DNA of 64,000 bases, from the NCBI GenBank assembly GCA_036881905.1, contig JBAJNN010000001.1:1-64000 (forward strand). Direction: 5' to 3'. This DNA is from JBAJNN01 sp036881905. Its GTDB lineage: Bacteria; Pseudomonadota; Alphaproteobacteria; Rhizobiales; Im1. Each line of letters begins with the position of its first letter. The first letter of the stretch is position 1. Shown here piece by piece: positions 35,340 through 42,041 of the stretch. Both the position numbers and the translations under genes were made by a program. The notes beneath the pieces were generated by a model. That model saw only the letters and a program-made list of their open reading frames with translations. It did no database searches and was not told the origin of the DNA.

Positions 35340-36247
35340 GCCGCGATCTCGACACCTATGTCGTGCTGCAGCGCGCCCGCGGGCTGAAGTTCACGACCCA
35401 AAGCGGCTTGCTGCGCAGCTTCGTCGCCTTCGCGGAAGCGGCGGGCGACACGCATATTCGGACCGCTCGCGCACTCGACTGGGCGGCCGGAACCGTCTCG
35501 AGGAACCAGACCTGCAATCGCCTGGCCATCGTCCGGCGCTTCGCCGAACATCTGGCCATCGCGGATCCGGCGCATGAGGTTCCGCCCGCCGACGCCTTCG
35601 GGCGCTGGCGTTTCGAACGGCGGATACCGCATATCTACTCGGGCGCAGAGATCGCCACGCTGATGGCGGCGGCCCGGCGGCTCGGACCTGTGGGCACGAT
35701 CCGGGGCGAGATGCTCGCTACGCTGATCGGCCTTCTGGCCGCCACCGGCCTGCGTGTCTCGGAGGCGCTTGGCCTTGACCTGCAGGACGTCACCACCGAG
35801 GGGCTCGTGATCCGCGAGACCAAGTTCCGCAAGAGCCGCCTCGTGCCCTTGCATCCATCGGCCCGGGCGGCGCTGGACGGTTACATGCGGCGCCGCAACC
35901 AGGTCCCGAGGGCTGGCGATGCCCTGTTCGTCGGAGATCGGGGCCGATCGCCCGCCTATGTGACGCTCTATGCACTGTTCCTGCGGATCGGTCGCGAGAC
36001 CGGCATTCGTGGCCTGCCCGGCGAGAAAGGGCCGCGTCTGCACGACCTGCGCCACACCTTCGCCGTGCGATCGCTCGAGGCTTGCGGCGGCGACCGGCGT
36101 GCGATCTCGCGGCACATGCTGGCGCTGGCGACCTATCTGGGTCATGCCGATCCCAGCCACACCTGGTGGTATCTGCAGGCGACGCCCAGCTTGATGCGGC
36201 ACATCGCCGATGCTGGTGAGGCCCTGATGGCGGAGGGCCGGGCATGA
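35333..36247 (+). CDS. RIT element tyrosine recombinase B
   Basis: Second recombinase, 304 residues. Catalytic features: Arg in LAATGLRVSEALGLDL, Lys in RETKFRKSRLVPL, LHDLRHTFAVRSL (His-x-x-Arg), LGHADPSHTWWYLQA with the final Tyr. It is preceded by GGAGGG and overlaps both neighbours (7 and 4 bases). It is shorter than A, as is usual for the middle RIT gene. Confidence 0.9.
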   Translation: MLSRDLDTYVVLQRARGLKFTTQSGLLRSFVAFAEAAGDTHIRTARALDWAAGTVSRNQTCNRLAIVRRFAEHLAIADPAHEVPPADAFGRWRFERRIPHIYSGAEIATLMAAARRLGPVGTIRGEMLATLIGLLAATGLRVSEALGLDLQDVTTEGLVIRETKFRKSRLVPLHPSARAALDGYMRRRNQVPRAGDALFVGDRGRSPAYVTLYALFLRIGRETGIRGLPGEKGPRLHDLRHTFAVRSLEACGGDRRAISRHMLALATYLGHADPSHTWWYLQATPSLMRHIADAGEALMAEGRA

Positions 36248-37257
36248 CACCGCTGGCCCCGTACTTGTCCGCCTTTCTGTGCGAGCATCTGCCGCGCGAA
36301 CGCGGCGCCTCGCAGCACACCATCGCGGCCTATGCGCATTGCTACCGGCTGCTCCTGACCTTCGCCGCCGAGCGGCGGAAGACCCGGCCGAGCCGTCTCG
36401 GTATCGAGGATCTGGACGCAGCCCTGATTTGTGCTTTCCTCGACCATCTCGAGGCGGAGCGGGCCAACTCGGCCAAGAGCCGTAACGCCCGGCTGGCGGC
36501 GATCCATTCGCTGTTCCGGTTCCTCGAATATCGTGTGCCCGCCTGCCTGGAGCAGGCCCGGCGGATCCACGCGATCCCGATGAAGCGATCTGTCCAGCCG
36601 CTCATCGGCTATCTCACGCGGGTCGAGATGCAGGCGCTTCTCGCCGCGCCCGATCCTCGCACAGCGGCGGGCCTGCGGGATCTGGCAATGCTGCACCTTG
36701 CCTTTGCCGCCGGGCTCCGTGTGTCGGAGCTGGTCGGCCTCGGGCTTGAGCAGTTCGGCGATGACGCGATGCCCAGCCTGCATGTGATCGGCAAGGGACG
36801 GCGCGAACGCATCCTGCCGCTCTGGCAGGAAACGGCACGCACACTGCGGCGCTGGATCGCTGTCCGTCCGTCGCAGGGCGATCCGCAGCTGTTCCTGAAC
36901 GCCGCCGGTCGAATGATGACTCGATCGGGGTTTGAGTACATCCTGCGCAAGCACGCCACCGCCGCGGCAAAGGTGGAGCCGTCGATCGCAGGCAAAAGGG
37001 TGACACCTCATGTCCTGCGCCACAGCTGCGCCATGCACACGCTGCAGGCCACCGGCAATGTGCGCAAGGTCTCGCTCTGGCTTGGCCATGCCAGCGTCCA
37101 GACCACGGAGATGTATCTGCGCGCGGACCCGACCGAAAAGCTTGAAGCGCTCACCGCCGTGGGTCCGCCAACGCTGCAGCGTGGCCGCTTCACCGTGACA
37201 GACAAGCTGATGGCAATGCTGACCGACGCGAGCAACCGCCGGAATTATGCGAAGTGA
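36244..37257 (+). CDS. RIT element tyrosine recombinase C
   Basis: Third recombinase, 337 residues, closest to XerC/D-like integrases. Catalytic features: Arg in FAAGLRVSELVGLGL, Lys in GKGRRERILPL, TPHVLRHSCAMHTL (His-x-x-Arg), LGHASVQTTEMYLRAD with the nucleophilic Tyr. It overlaps B by 4 bases (ATGA). The right inverted repeat lies about 40 bases after its stop. Confidence 0.9.
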   Translation: MTPLAPYLSAFLCEHLPRERGASQHTIAAYAHCYRLLLTFAAERRKTRPSRLGIEDLDAALICAFLDHLEAERANSAKSRNARLAAIHSLFRFLEYRVPACLEQARRIHAIPMKRSVQPLIGYLTRVEMQALLAAPDPRTAAGLRDLAMLHLAFAAGLRVSELVGLGLEQFGDDAMPSLHVIGKGRRERILPLWQETARTLRRWIAVRPSQGDPQLFLNAAGRMMTRSGFEYILRKHATAAAKVEPSIAGKRVTPHVLRHSCAMHTLQATGNVRKVSLWLGHASVQTTEMYLRADPTEKLEALTAVGPPTLQRGRFTVTDKLMAMLTDASNRRNYAK

Positions 37258-37299
37258 CAACCGCCAAAAGCCCCCGTGGCGCCCATCACCGGCGCCACA

Positions 37300-37330
37300 G
37301 ACTCCACATAATCATGCGCTCAGCATAAAC
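37300..37330 (-). repeat. RIT right terminal inverted repeat
   Basis: 31 bases, perfect inverted copy of 33899-33929. Confidence 0.95.
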
Positions 37331-37334
37331 TGTA

Positions 37335-37354
37335 TTATGCCGAGCTCGGCATAA
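37335..37354. repeat. 20-bp palindrome at the RIT right end
   Basis: Perfect palindrome TTATGCCGAGCTCGGCATAA, found only at the right end, between the inverted repeat and the target gene. It shares TTATGC and GAG with the terminal repeats, so it may be an extra recombinase site that gives the element polarity. Confidence 0.85.
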
Positions 37355-37357
37355 GAT

Positions 37358-37510
37358 GGTGAATACCGCACCCATCTTCAGGTTCTGGGCCAGCGTCGTG
37401 TGCAGTCCGAAGATCGGGAAGATCAGGATCTGCGTGACCACCGCGACGCCGTAGCCGACGATCACGTTGGTGACGGATTCAACCAGCGACATGGTGCGCG
37501 ATTGCTTCAT
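37358..37510 (-). pseudogene. 5' part of a DUF7220-like small membrane protein gene
   Basis: Encodes the first 51 residues: MKQSRTMSLVESVTNVIVGYG, then a hydrophobic helix AVVTQILIFPIFGL and a second one beginning NLKMGAVFT. Continuation lies at 33897-33826 beyond the RIT element. The family is a short two-helix membrane protein common in alphaproteobacterial prophages. Its start is about 12 bases after the dcm stop, so it belonged to the same minus-strand transcript. Confidence 0.85.
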
Positions 37511-37522
37511 GCTGGTGCCCCG

Positions 37523-38704
37523 TCATTGATTGGCCAGCAGTTCAGCCGCGAGAGTTCGCAGCGCATGCGCTGCAACCAGGGGGACCACGCCGTTACCACA
37601 GAGGCGAAGCCGGTCCACCCGGTGGGCCAGCCCATCAGCGCCTCGACGAACAGCGGGTTCAAGGTCCGGCGCGGCTCGGAGGTATCGCTCCCAGCCATCG
37701 GCGTCACCAGGACCTGGCGGCCAAGCAGGCCGTTCACCGGCGTGTTCGCCAAGCTCGTCGCCCCGTCCTTGTGATCCCGCGCCGTCGGCGTCATCCACAT
37801 CCCGACCGCATGGGTCAGGTCTGCTGTCCGTCGGTTGCCCGCGCTCGGCTTGCATCCGTCGTTCGCCATCGGCGTCGGCCAGTCCCGCGCCATGCGGTCC
37901 AGACCCTTCTCGTCTTTCCGCTCGCCACCCCGGCTGCGGAAACTGTCGATCTGCGGCGTCGGCCACATTGCGGCCGTTGTCGCGAGGTTCATCCCGTGCT
38001 GGCCCGCTGTCTGCGACGGCGTCAGCTTCGTCTGCCGGTTCTCGTTGGCGCTGGCCCGAGGCGTCGGCCAGAGCCGCAGCAGATCCGTCCGGTTCCCGCC
38101 ACTCGAGCGGGTGCCGGAGCAGGCGCGCGGGGTCGGCCAGCTCGTCCCCCTCGCGGATGGCGAGGATGAACAGCCGCTCACGCTTGTGGGGCGCACCGAC
38201 TTCCGCCGCCGTGAAGAGGCCTGCCGCAAGGCGGTAGCCCATGCCGACCAGTCCGCTGGCGACTTCGGGGAAGCCGAGGCGGAGATGATGGGCGACATTC
38301 TCGAGGAAGACGAAGGGCGGCTCGACCTCGCCGATGATGCGGGCGACATGCGGCCAAAGATGGCGCGGGTCGTCGGCGCCCCGCCGCTTGCCCGCGACCG
38401 AGAACGGCTGGCACGGATAGCCCGCAGTGACGATGTCCACTGCGCCGCGCCACGGGCGGCCGTCGAACGTTCTAACATCGTCCCAGACAACAGCCTGATC
38501 CAGGGACGCGTCTTCCATCCGCGCCACGAGAGTGGCCGCTGCGTAGGCGTCCCGCTCAACGTAACCCAAAGTTCGATATCCGGGGATGGCGATGGTGAGC
38601 CCGAGGTCGAGGCCGCCTGCGCCGGAGCAGAGGGAGAGGCCGAAGAGGCATGCGTCTCCGGCTCCGGAAGCGCGTCCGGAGGAACGTAAAGCCAGGTCAT
38701 GCAT
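37523..38704 (-). CDS. phage DNA (cytosine-5-) methyltransferase
   Basis: C5-cytosine methyltransferase of 393 residues. Motif I LSLCSGAGGLDLGL, motif IV TAGYPCQPFSVAGKRRG with the catalytic Cys, motif VI VFLENV, motif VIII RLFIL and motif X CGNGVVPLVA are all present. The region between VIII and X is Asp/Ala/Arg-rich and repetitive (ADADG, ADAA-like), which is common in phage orphan enzymes. The start is at 38704, 1 base after the stop of the next methyltransferase. No cognate nuclease is nearby, so it probably protects phage DNA from host restriction. Confidence 0.9.
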   Translation of the reverse strand: MHDLALRSSGRASGAGDACLFGLSLCSGAGGLDLGLTIAIPGYRTLGYVERDAYAAATLVARMEDASLDQAVVWDDVRTFDGRPWRGAVDIVTAGYPCQPFSVAGKRRGADDPRHLWPHVARIIGEVEPPFVFLENVAHHLRLGFPEVASGLVGMGYRLAAGLFTAAEVGAPHKRERLFILAIREGDELADPARLLRHPLEWREPDGSAAALADASGQRQREPADEADAVADSGPARDEPRDNGRNVADAADRQFPQPGWRAERREGSGPHGAGLADADGERRMQAERGQPTDSRPDPCGRDVDDADGAGSQGRGDELGEHAGERPAWPPGPGDADGWERYLRAAPDLEPAVRRGADGLAHRVDRLRLCGNGVVPLVAAHALRTLAAELLANQ

Positions 38705-38705
38705 G

Positions 38706-40082
38706 TCACGCGGCGGTCTTGCGCTTTCGCGCGGGTTCGGGGGCGGTGTCCGTTGCCGGGGGATCGGCCGGAGCGTCGGCATCGTCGCCCAGCCGCTCGG
38801 TTCTGACCTGCGCGAAGGTCCGGCCATCGCCGTCGAGGATCGCGTCGCGGCCGGTCTCGGCCTGCCACCGCTCCACGGCGACATCGACATAGGCCGGGCT
38901 GATCTCCATCGCGAAGACGCGGCGGCCGTTGGCCTCGCCCGCCATGATCTGCGATCCGGAGCCCGAGAACGGCTCGTAGCAGAGCCCGCCGCGCGCCACA
39001 TGCTGGCGCATCGGGATGCCGAAGGCGTCGAGCGGTTTCGGCGTCGGATGGTCGGGCCGGTCATCCTTGGCGAAGCTGGGCAGCGCCCATGTCGATGGCA
39101 GCGTTTCCTCGGCCACCTTGGGCGGCCGGTTCGGACGGCGCCAGCCCATGAAGCAGGGCTCGTGTTTCCAGAGGTAGTGCGAGCGGGTGAGCACCCCGCG
39201 GTCCTTCACCCAGATGATCTGCTGATGGACGAAGGCGCCGGCTTTTTCCCAGCAGGCCTCGAGCATCGCCTGGCGGCGCGAGGCGTGCCAGCAGTACCAG
39301 ACGGCGTCCTCGGTGATCGCCTCGGCGACGGCCGCCGAGATGAAGCCGTCATAGAGCTCCGCGCCCTGCGAGGAGTCGTCCCACGTGGTGCCGTAGGACG
39401 CGGACCAATCCTTGTTGCGGGTGGGATGGTTCGAGCCGTCGTAATCGACGAGATACGGTGGGTCGGTCGCGAACAGGATCGCCCGCTCGCCGTTCATCAG
39501 GCGGCGCACGTCGGCCGCGCTGGTGCTGTCGCCGCAGAGCAGCCGGTGATCGCCAAGGATCCACAGATCGCCGGTGCGCGATGTCGGATTGCGCGGCGGC
39601 TCGGGAATGGTCACCGGCGGCACGGAGCCTCCGGCGCCACCTTCTTCACCGTCCCCCTCCGGCACGAAAGCCAGCAGTTTGTCCAACTCGCCATCCGAGA
39701 AACCGACCAGCGACAGGTCGAAATCCTCGGCCAGGAGGTCGTTCAGTTCCGCCGAGAGCAGCGCCTCGTCCCAGGTGCCGAGTTCGGTCAACTTGTTGTC
39801 CGCGATGCGGTACGCCCGGCGCTGCGCCTCCGTCAGATGCCCCAGCACGATCACCGGTGCCTCGGTCAGCCCGAGCTGCGTCGCGGCCAGCACGCGGCCA
39901 TGGCCAGCGATCAGTTCACCGTCCTCGGCGACGAGGCAGGGCACGGTCCAGCCGAACTCGGCCATGCTGGCGGCGATCTTCGCAACCTGGTCCGGCCCGT
40001 GCGCCTTCGCGTTCTTCGCGTAGGGCTGCAGGCGCGCAAGCGGCCAGGTCTCGATCGCGTCCGGGGCGAAGCTCAGCGTCAT
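38706..40082 (-). CDS. ParB-domain/N6-adenine (or N4-cytosine) DNA methyltransferase
   Basis: Protein of 458 residues. A ParB/Srx-like nuclease domain is N-terminal (IETWPLARLQPYAKNAKAH, VPCLVAEDGELIAGHGRVLAA). A beta-class methyltransferase follows with catalytic DPPYLVDYDG and SAM motif YEPFSGSGSQIMAGEANGR near the C terminus (TRD between). Such fusions are common orphan phage methylases. The ATG at 40082 is used (GAGGAA upstream). An in-frame TTG 9 bases earlier is less likely. The next gene downstream is the C5 methyltransferase, so the island makes two separate base modifications. Confidence 0.9.
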   Translation of the reverse strand: MTLSFAPDAIETWPLARLQPYAKNAKAHGPDQVAKIAASMAEFGWTVPCLVAEDGELIAGHGRVLAATQLGLTEAPVIVLGHLTEAQRRAYRIADNKLTELGTWDEALLSAELNDLLAEDFDLSLVGFSDGELDKLLAFVPEGDGEEGGAGGSVPPVTIPEPPRNPTSRTGDLWILGDHRLLCGDSTSAADVRRLMNGERAILFATDPPYLVDYDGSNHPTRNKDWSASYGTTWDDSSQGAELYDGFISAAVAEAITEDAVWYCWHASRRQAMLEACWEKAGAFVHQQIIWVKDRGVLTRSHYLWKHEPCFMGWRRPNRPPKVAEETLPSTWALPSFAKDDRPDHPTPKPLDAFGIPMRQHVARGGLCYEPFSGSGSQIMAGEANGRRVFAMEISPAYVDVAVERWQAETGRDAILDGDGRTFAQVRTERLGDDADAPADPPATDTAPEPARKRKTAA

Positions 40083-40543
40083 GGTGGGCAAGGTTCCTCG
40101 GTCGGGTGGATGCCGGTGGCTTCCGGACTCCGGATGCCGGGCTGGACTCCACGAGGGGGTCCAGCGGCTACCAGCGGTGTCCGGTCGGAAGGCCAGCGTT
40201 CATTGGTGTTTGCGCGGGGCTCGCGTGGGTCCGGCTTCGGGGTGGCTTCCCAAAAATCCGGCCCTGACGCTGGCGATGTCCCGCGCTTCGCCCGCCAGCA
40301 TACGAATGTCGCCAGGAAGGAACCGCGAACTCGGCCGAGGGGGCTTGGCAGGGGCGGACAGCGGCCCGAAAGGAAAGGATCAGCGCCTTTCCTTTTCCAA
40401 CGGACCTGCCAACGAAAGGATGGTTTCGTTCGGGATCGCGCCGCGCGCGCCTCTCCCGAGCTTATCCCGAACCTAGCCCGCGAACCGGTTTTCTGTCCCG
40501 TCGAAAACTGTCCGCCGCACACCTTCCCCTGTGGTGCGCACGG
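40083..40543. other. 460-base region without a convincing gene, with a hairpin
   Basis: No frame has credible coding signal on either strand. It holds a perfect 10-bp inverted repeat (AAAGGAAAGG at 40369-40378, CCTTTCCTTT at 40386-40395, 7-base loop). The rest is GC-rich with repeated TCCGG words near 40120-40240. It may contain the promoter for the methyltransferase genes. Nothing more can be supported. Confidence 0.4.
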
Positions 40544-40972
40544 TTACGCGCCACCGGCAAGCTCGATCACCTTCCGCTTCGACAGGTTGCGATTGAACCG
40601 ACGCCGGTTGAGTCTCAGCGAGATGACGCAGAGCCCGTAGAGCCAGTGCTGGTTGGCGGCCGAGCGTTGCAGACCGACCGTCCAGCAGATGGTCTTCCAC
40701 CGCTCGCCATGGGCGCGCATCCAGACGATCTTGCCATCGACAGGGTCGAGGCACGCGGTCCAGGTAAGCGTCTCCTCCATCCGGCTGATCGCCTGCGGCG
40801 AGGGCAGCACGCGCATGGGCTTCGGCTCCTGGCCTACCTTGTCGGCGAAGGAGTGGACGATCTCGGGCCATGTGCTGAAGTAGCCCTGCCGTCGCGGCTC
40901 GGGCAGGCGCTTCAGCACGAGGGCCGCTTCGGCAAGACGGGCCTCGACGAGGGACGGGGTCCAATTATCCAT
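40544..40972 (-). CDS. DUF6362-family phage protein
   Basis: A 142-residue protein starting MDNWTPSLVEARLAEAALVL, with RLPEPRRQGYFSTWPEIVHSF, SRMEETLTWTACLDPVDGKIVWMRA and QHWLYGLCVISLRLNRR. The second part resembles a helix-turn-helix domain with RWKTICWTVGL, so DNA binding is possible. The start is chosen for GGAGGG 4 bases upstream. A longer in-frame version to 41017 overlaps the next gene. It overlaps the small gene upstream by 8 bases. Confidence 0.75.
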   Translation of the reverse strand: MDNWTPSLVEARLAEAALVLKRLPEPRRQGYFSTWPEIVHSFADKVGQEPKPMRVLPSPQAISRMEETLTWTACLDPVDGKIVWMRAHGERWKTICWTVGLQRSAANQHWLYGLCVISLRLNRRRFNRNLSKRKVIELAGGA

Positions 40973-41165
40973 GGCGCCCTCCCACGTTGGAGGGGGGCGG
41001 TCCATAGAGCTTTTCACCCAGCTGGCGGACGAGTTCGCGTTCCGGCCATGTCAGGCGTGCGTCCTCGAGCGAGACGGCGAGCAGTCCTTGCTCGCGCCAG
41101 CCCTCGCGCTTGACCTGTTCGGGATCCCGGCGCTGGCCGCCGTAACCATGGGGATGCCATCTCAT
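40965..41165 (-). CDS. small conserved phage protein, unknown function
   Basis: 66 residues: MRWHPHGYGGQRRDPEQVKR, GLLAVSLEDARLTWPERELVRQLGEKLYG. It is very similar in size and character to short proteins that accompany the DUF6362 and RuvC genes in alphaproteobacterial prophages. It overlaps both neighbours (8 and 4 bases), which supports translation. Confidence 0.6.
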   Translation of the reverse strand: MRWHPHGYGGQRRDPEQVKREGWREQGLLAVSLEDARLTWPERELVRQLGEKLYGPPPSNVGGRHG

Positions 41166-41701
41166 GCGACGCCCCCGTTCGTTTCGATCGCCCAGAGCAG
41201 CAGCGCGATGGCGTCAGCCTCGTTATCGTCGGCCGGGCTGAAGCCGCGGGCGCGGATGGCGGCGACCATGGCGGCCTTGTCGGCGTTGCCCTTGCCCGAG
41301 GCGTGGCGCTTGATCGTGCCGACCGGAACGCCCTCGTAGGGCACGCCGCGCAGTTCCGCCCATGCGGTCAGCGTGGCCATGAGCCCGCCGTAGATGTGGC
41401 TCGCGTCGGTGCCAGCGTGGCGGCGGACCTCCTCGAACCAGATCGCCGCAACCGGACCGGAAAGCCGATCGATCTCGGTGAGCCAGTTGGTGAAGCGCAG
41501 GTAGCGCATGCCGCCGCCGTCGAAGCGGCCGGGGCGCAGCGAGACGGTGCCGCTGGTGATCAGACCGTCATGGCCGCGGATTGCCCAGCCGGTCGAAGTA
41601 CCGAGGTCGAGCGCCAGGACGCAGCGGTTGCGGGGGGTGTCGAGCGGCAGCGATTCAAACCTTGCGCCGTCGCAATTCGGGATCAGAGTCGGCTGAGCCA
41701 T
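41162..41701 (-). CDS. RuvC-like Holliday junction endonuclease (phage type)
   Basis: A 179-residue RNase H-fold nuclease. The acidic active site is visible as CVLALDLGTSTGWA (first Asp), IWFEEVRRHAGTDAS (Glu), and SPADDNEADAIALLLWAI near the C terminus (Asp/Glu). It would resolve junctions in phage replication or trim branches before packaging. The start at 41701 begins MAQPTLIPNCD. It overlaps the small downstream gene by 4 bases. Confidence 0.85.
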   Translation of the reverse strand: MAQPTLIPNCDGARFESLPLDTPRNRCVLALDLGTSTGWAIRGHDGLITSGTVSLRPGRFDGGGMRYLRFTNWLTEIDRLSGPVAAIWFEEVRRHAGTDASHIYGGLMATLTAWAELRGVPYEGVPVGTIKRHASGKGNADKAAMVAAIRARGFSPADDNEADAIALLLWAIETNGGVA

Positions 41702-41832
41702 GATGGGTCTCCTTTGCCGGTGGCCTGTGGTGGTGGAAGACGACGGCGGTCTGGTGCTTGGCGGTACGGGGCCGCCGTCGTCGGATCGGGAAGCGCAAGG
41801 GAGCGTCACGGCGGCGCGCGCGGCTGGCCCGG

Positions 41833-41887
41833 ACGTATGGGAGGAGTGGCCAACCCCGTGGGGTGGCCCTCCCATACGTAGTATGGG
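41833..41887 (-). promoter_or_regulatory. two mutually exclusive hairpins
   Basis: Outer arms ACGTATGGGAG (41833-41843) and CTCCCATACGT (41869-41879) are perfect 11-mers. Inner GGCCAACCCC/GGGGTGGCC arms add a second stem. The right outer arm can pair instead with GTATGGG (41881-41887) to form CCCATAC-GTA-GTATGGG. The two folds exclude each other, as in attenuators. No T-run follows, so a simple terminator is unlikely. Confidence 0.5.
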
Positions 41888-41941
41888 GGTTTGACACCTA
41901 ACTGTTCCGGGGAGGACAAGTGGCTGAAATCATTGCGGAAT

Positions 41942-41959
41942 AAGACTTCATGAAGTCTT
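41942..41959. repeat. 18-bp perfect palindrome
   Basis: AAGACTTCATGAAGTCTT reads the same on both strands. A possible operator or replication-protein site upstream of ruvC. Confidence 0.7.
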
Positions 41960-42041
41960 CGGGCATGAGCTAGGGACCTAACTCTTATTTTCCCGTAACT
42001 CGTTGATTTCATTGAGTTCACAGTTGGCGCTGTCATATGAG

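Larger units (their letters stand above)
33898..37357 (+). mobile_element. RIT element (recombinase-in-trio), complete
   Basis: About 3.46 kb containing three overlapping tyrosine recombinase genes between perfect 31-bp inverted repeats (33899-33929 and 37300-37330), plus a 20-bp palindrome outside the right repeat. Both ends border a GGT trinucleotide (33898-33900 and 37358-37360). Removing the element with one GGT restores a continuous DUF7220-like gene. It matches the known RIT family layout: three different integrases in one operon carried between inverted repeats. Confidence 0.92.
41702..42041. other. intergenic region rich in dyads within the replication operon
   Basis: 340 bases between the primase/helicase and ruvC genes, both on the minus strand. 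It contains a large interrupted hairpin (41833-41879), an overlapping alternative hairpin (41871-41887), an 18-bp perfect palindrome AAGACTTCATGAAGTCTT (41942-41959) and TCATATGAGT repeats at its edge. A 76-codon minus-strand frame (42036-41806) crosses it but is weak. Candidate origin or attenuator region. Confidence 0.5.

Noticed and set aside
33898..37357. The tyrosine recombinases as the prophage integrase
   Set aside because: They form a self-contained trio with their own terminal repeats that interrupts a phage gene. The island integrase is more likely the serine recombinase at 55.4 kb.
38586..40640. 684-codon plus-strand open frame opposite the two methyltransferases
   Set aside because: Antisense to two enzymes with intact catalytic motifs. 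Translation shows no domain.
41806..42036. 76-codon minus-strand frame in the dyad-rich gap
   Set aside because: No similarity, poor start context, and it runs through several palindromes. Left out as a gene but mentioned in the intergenic entry.
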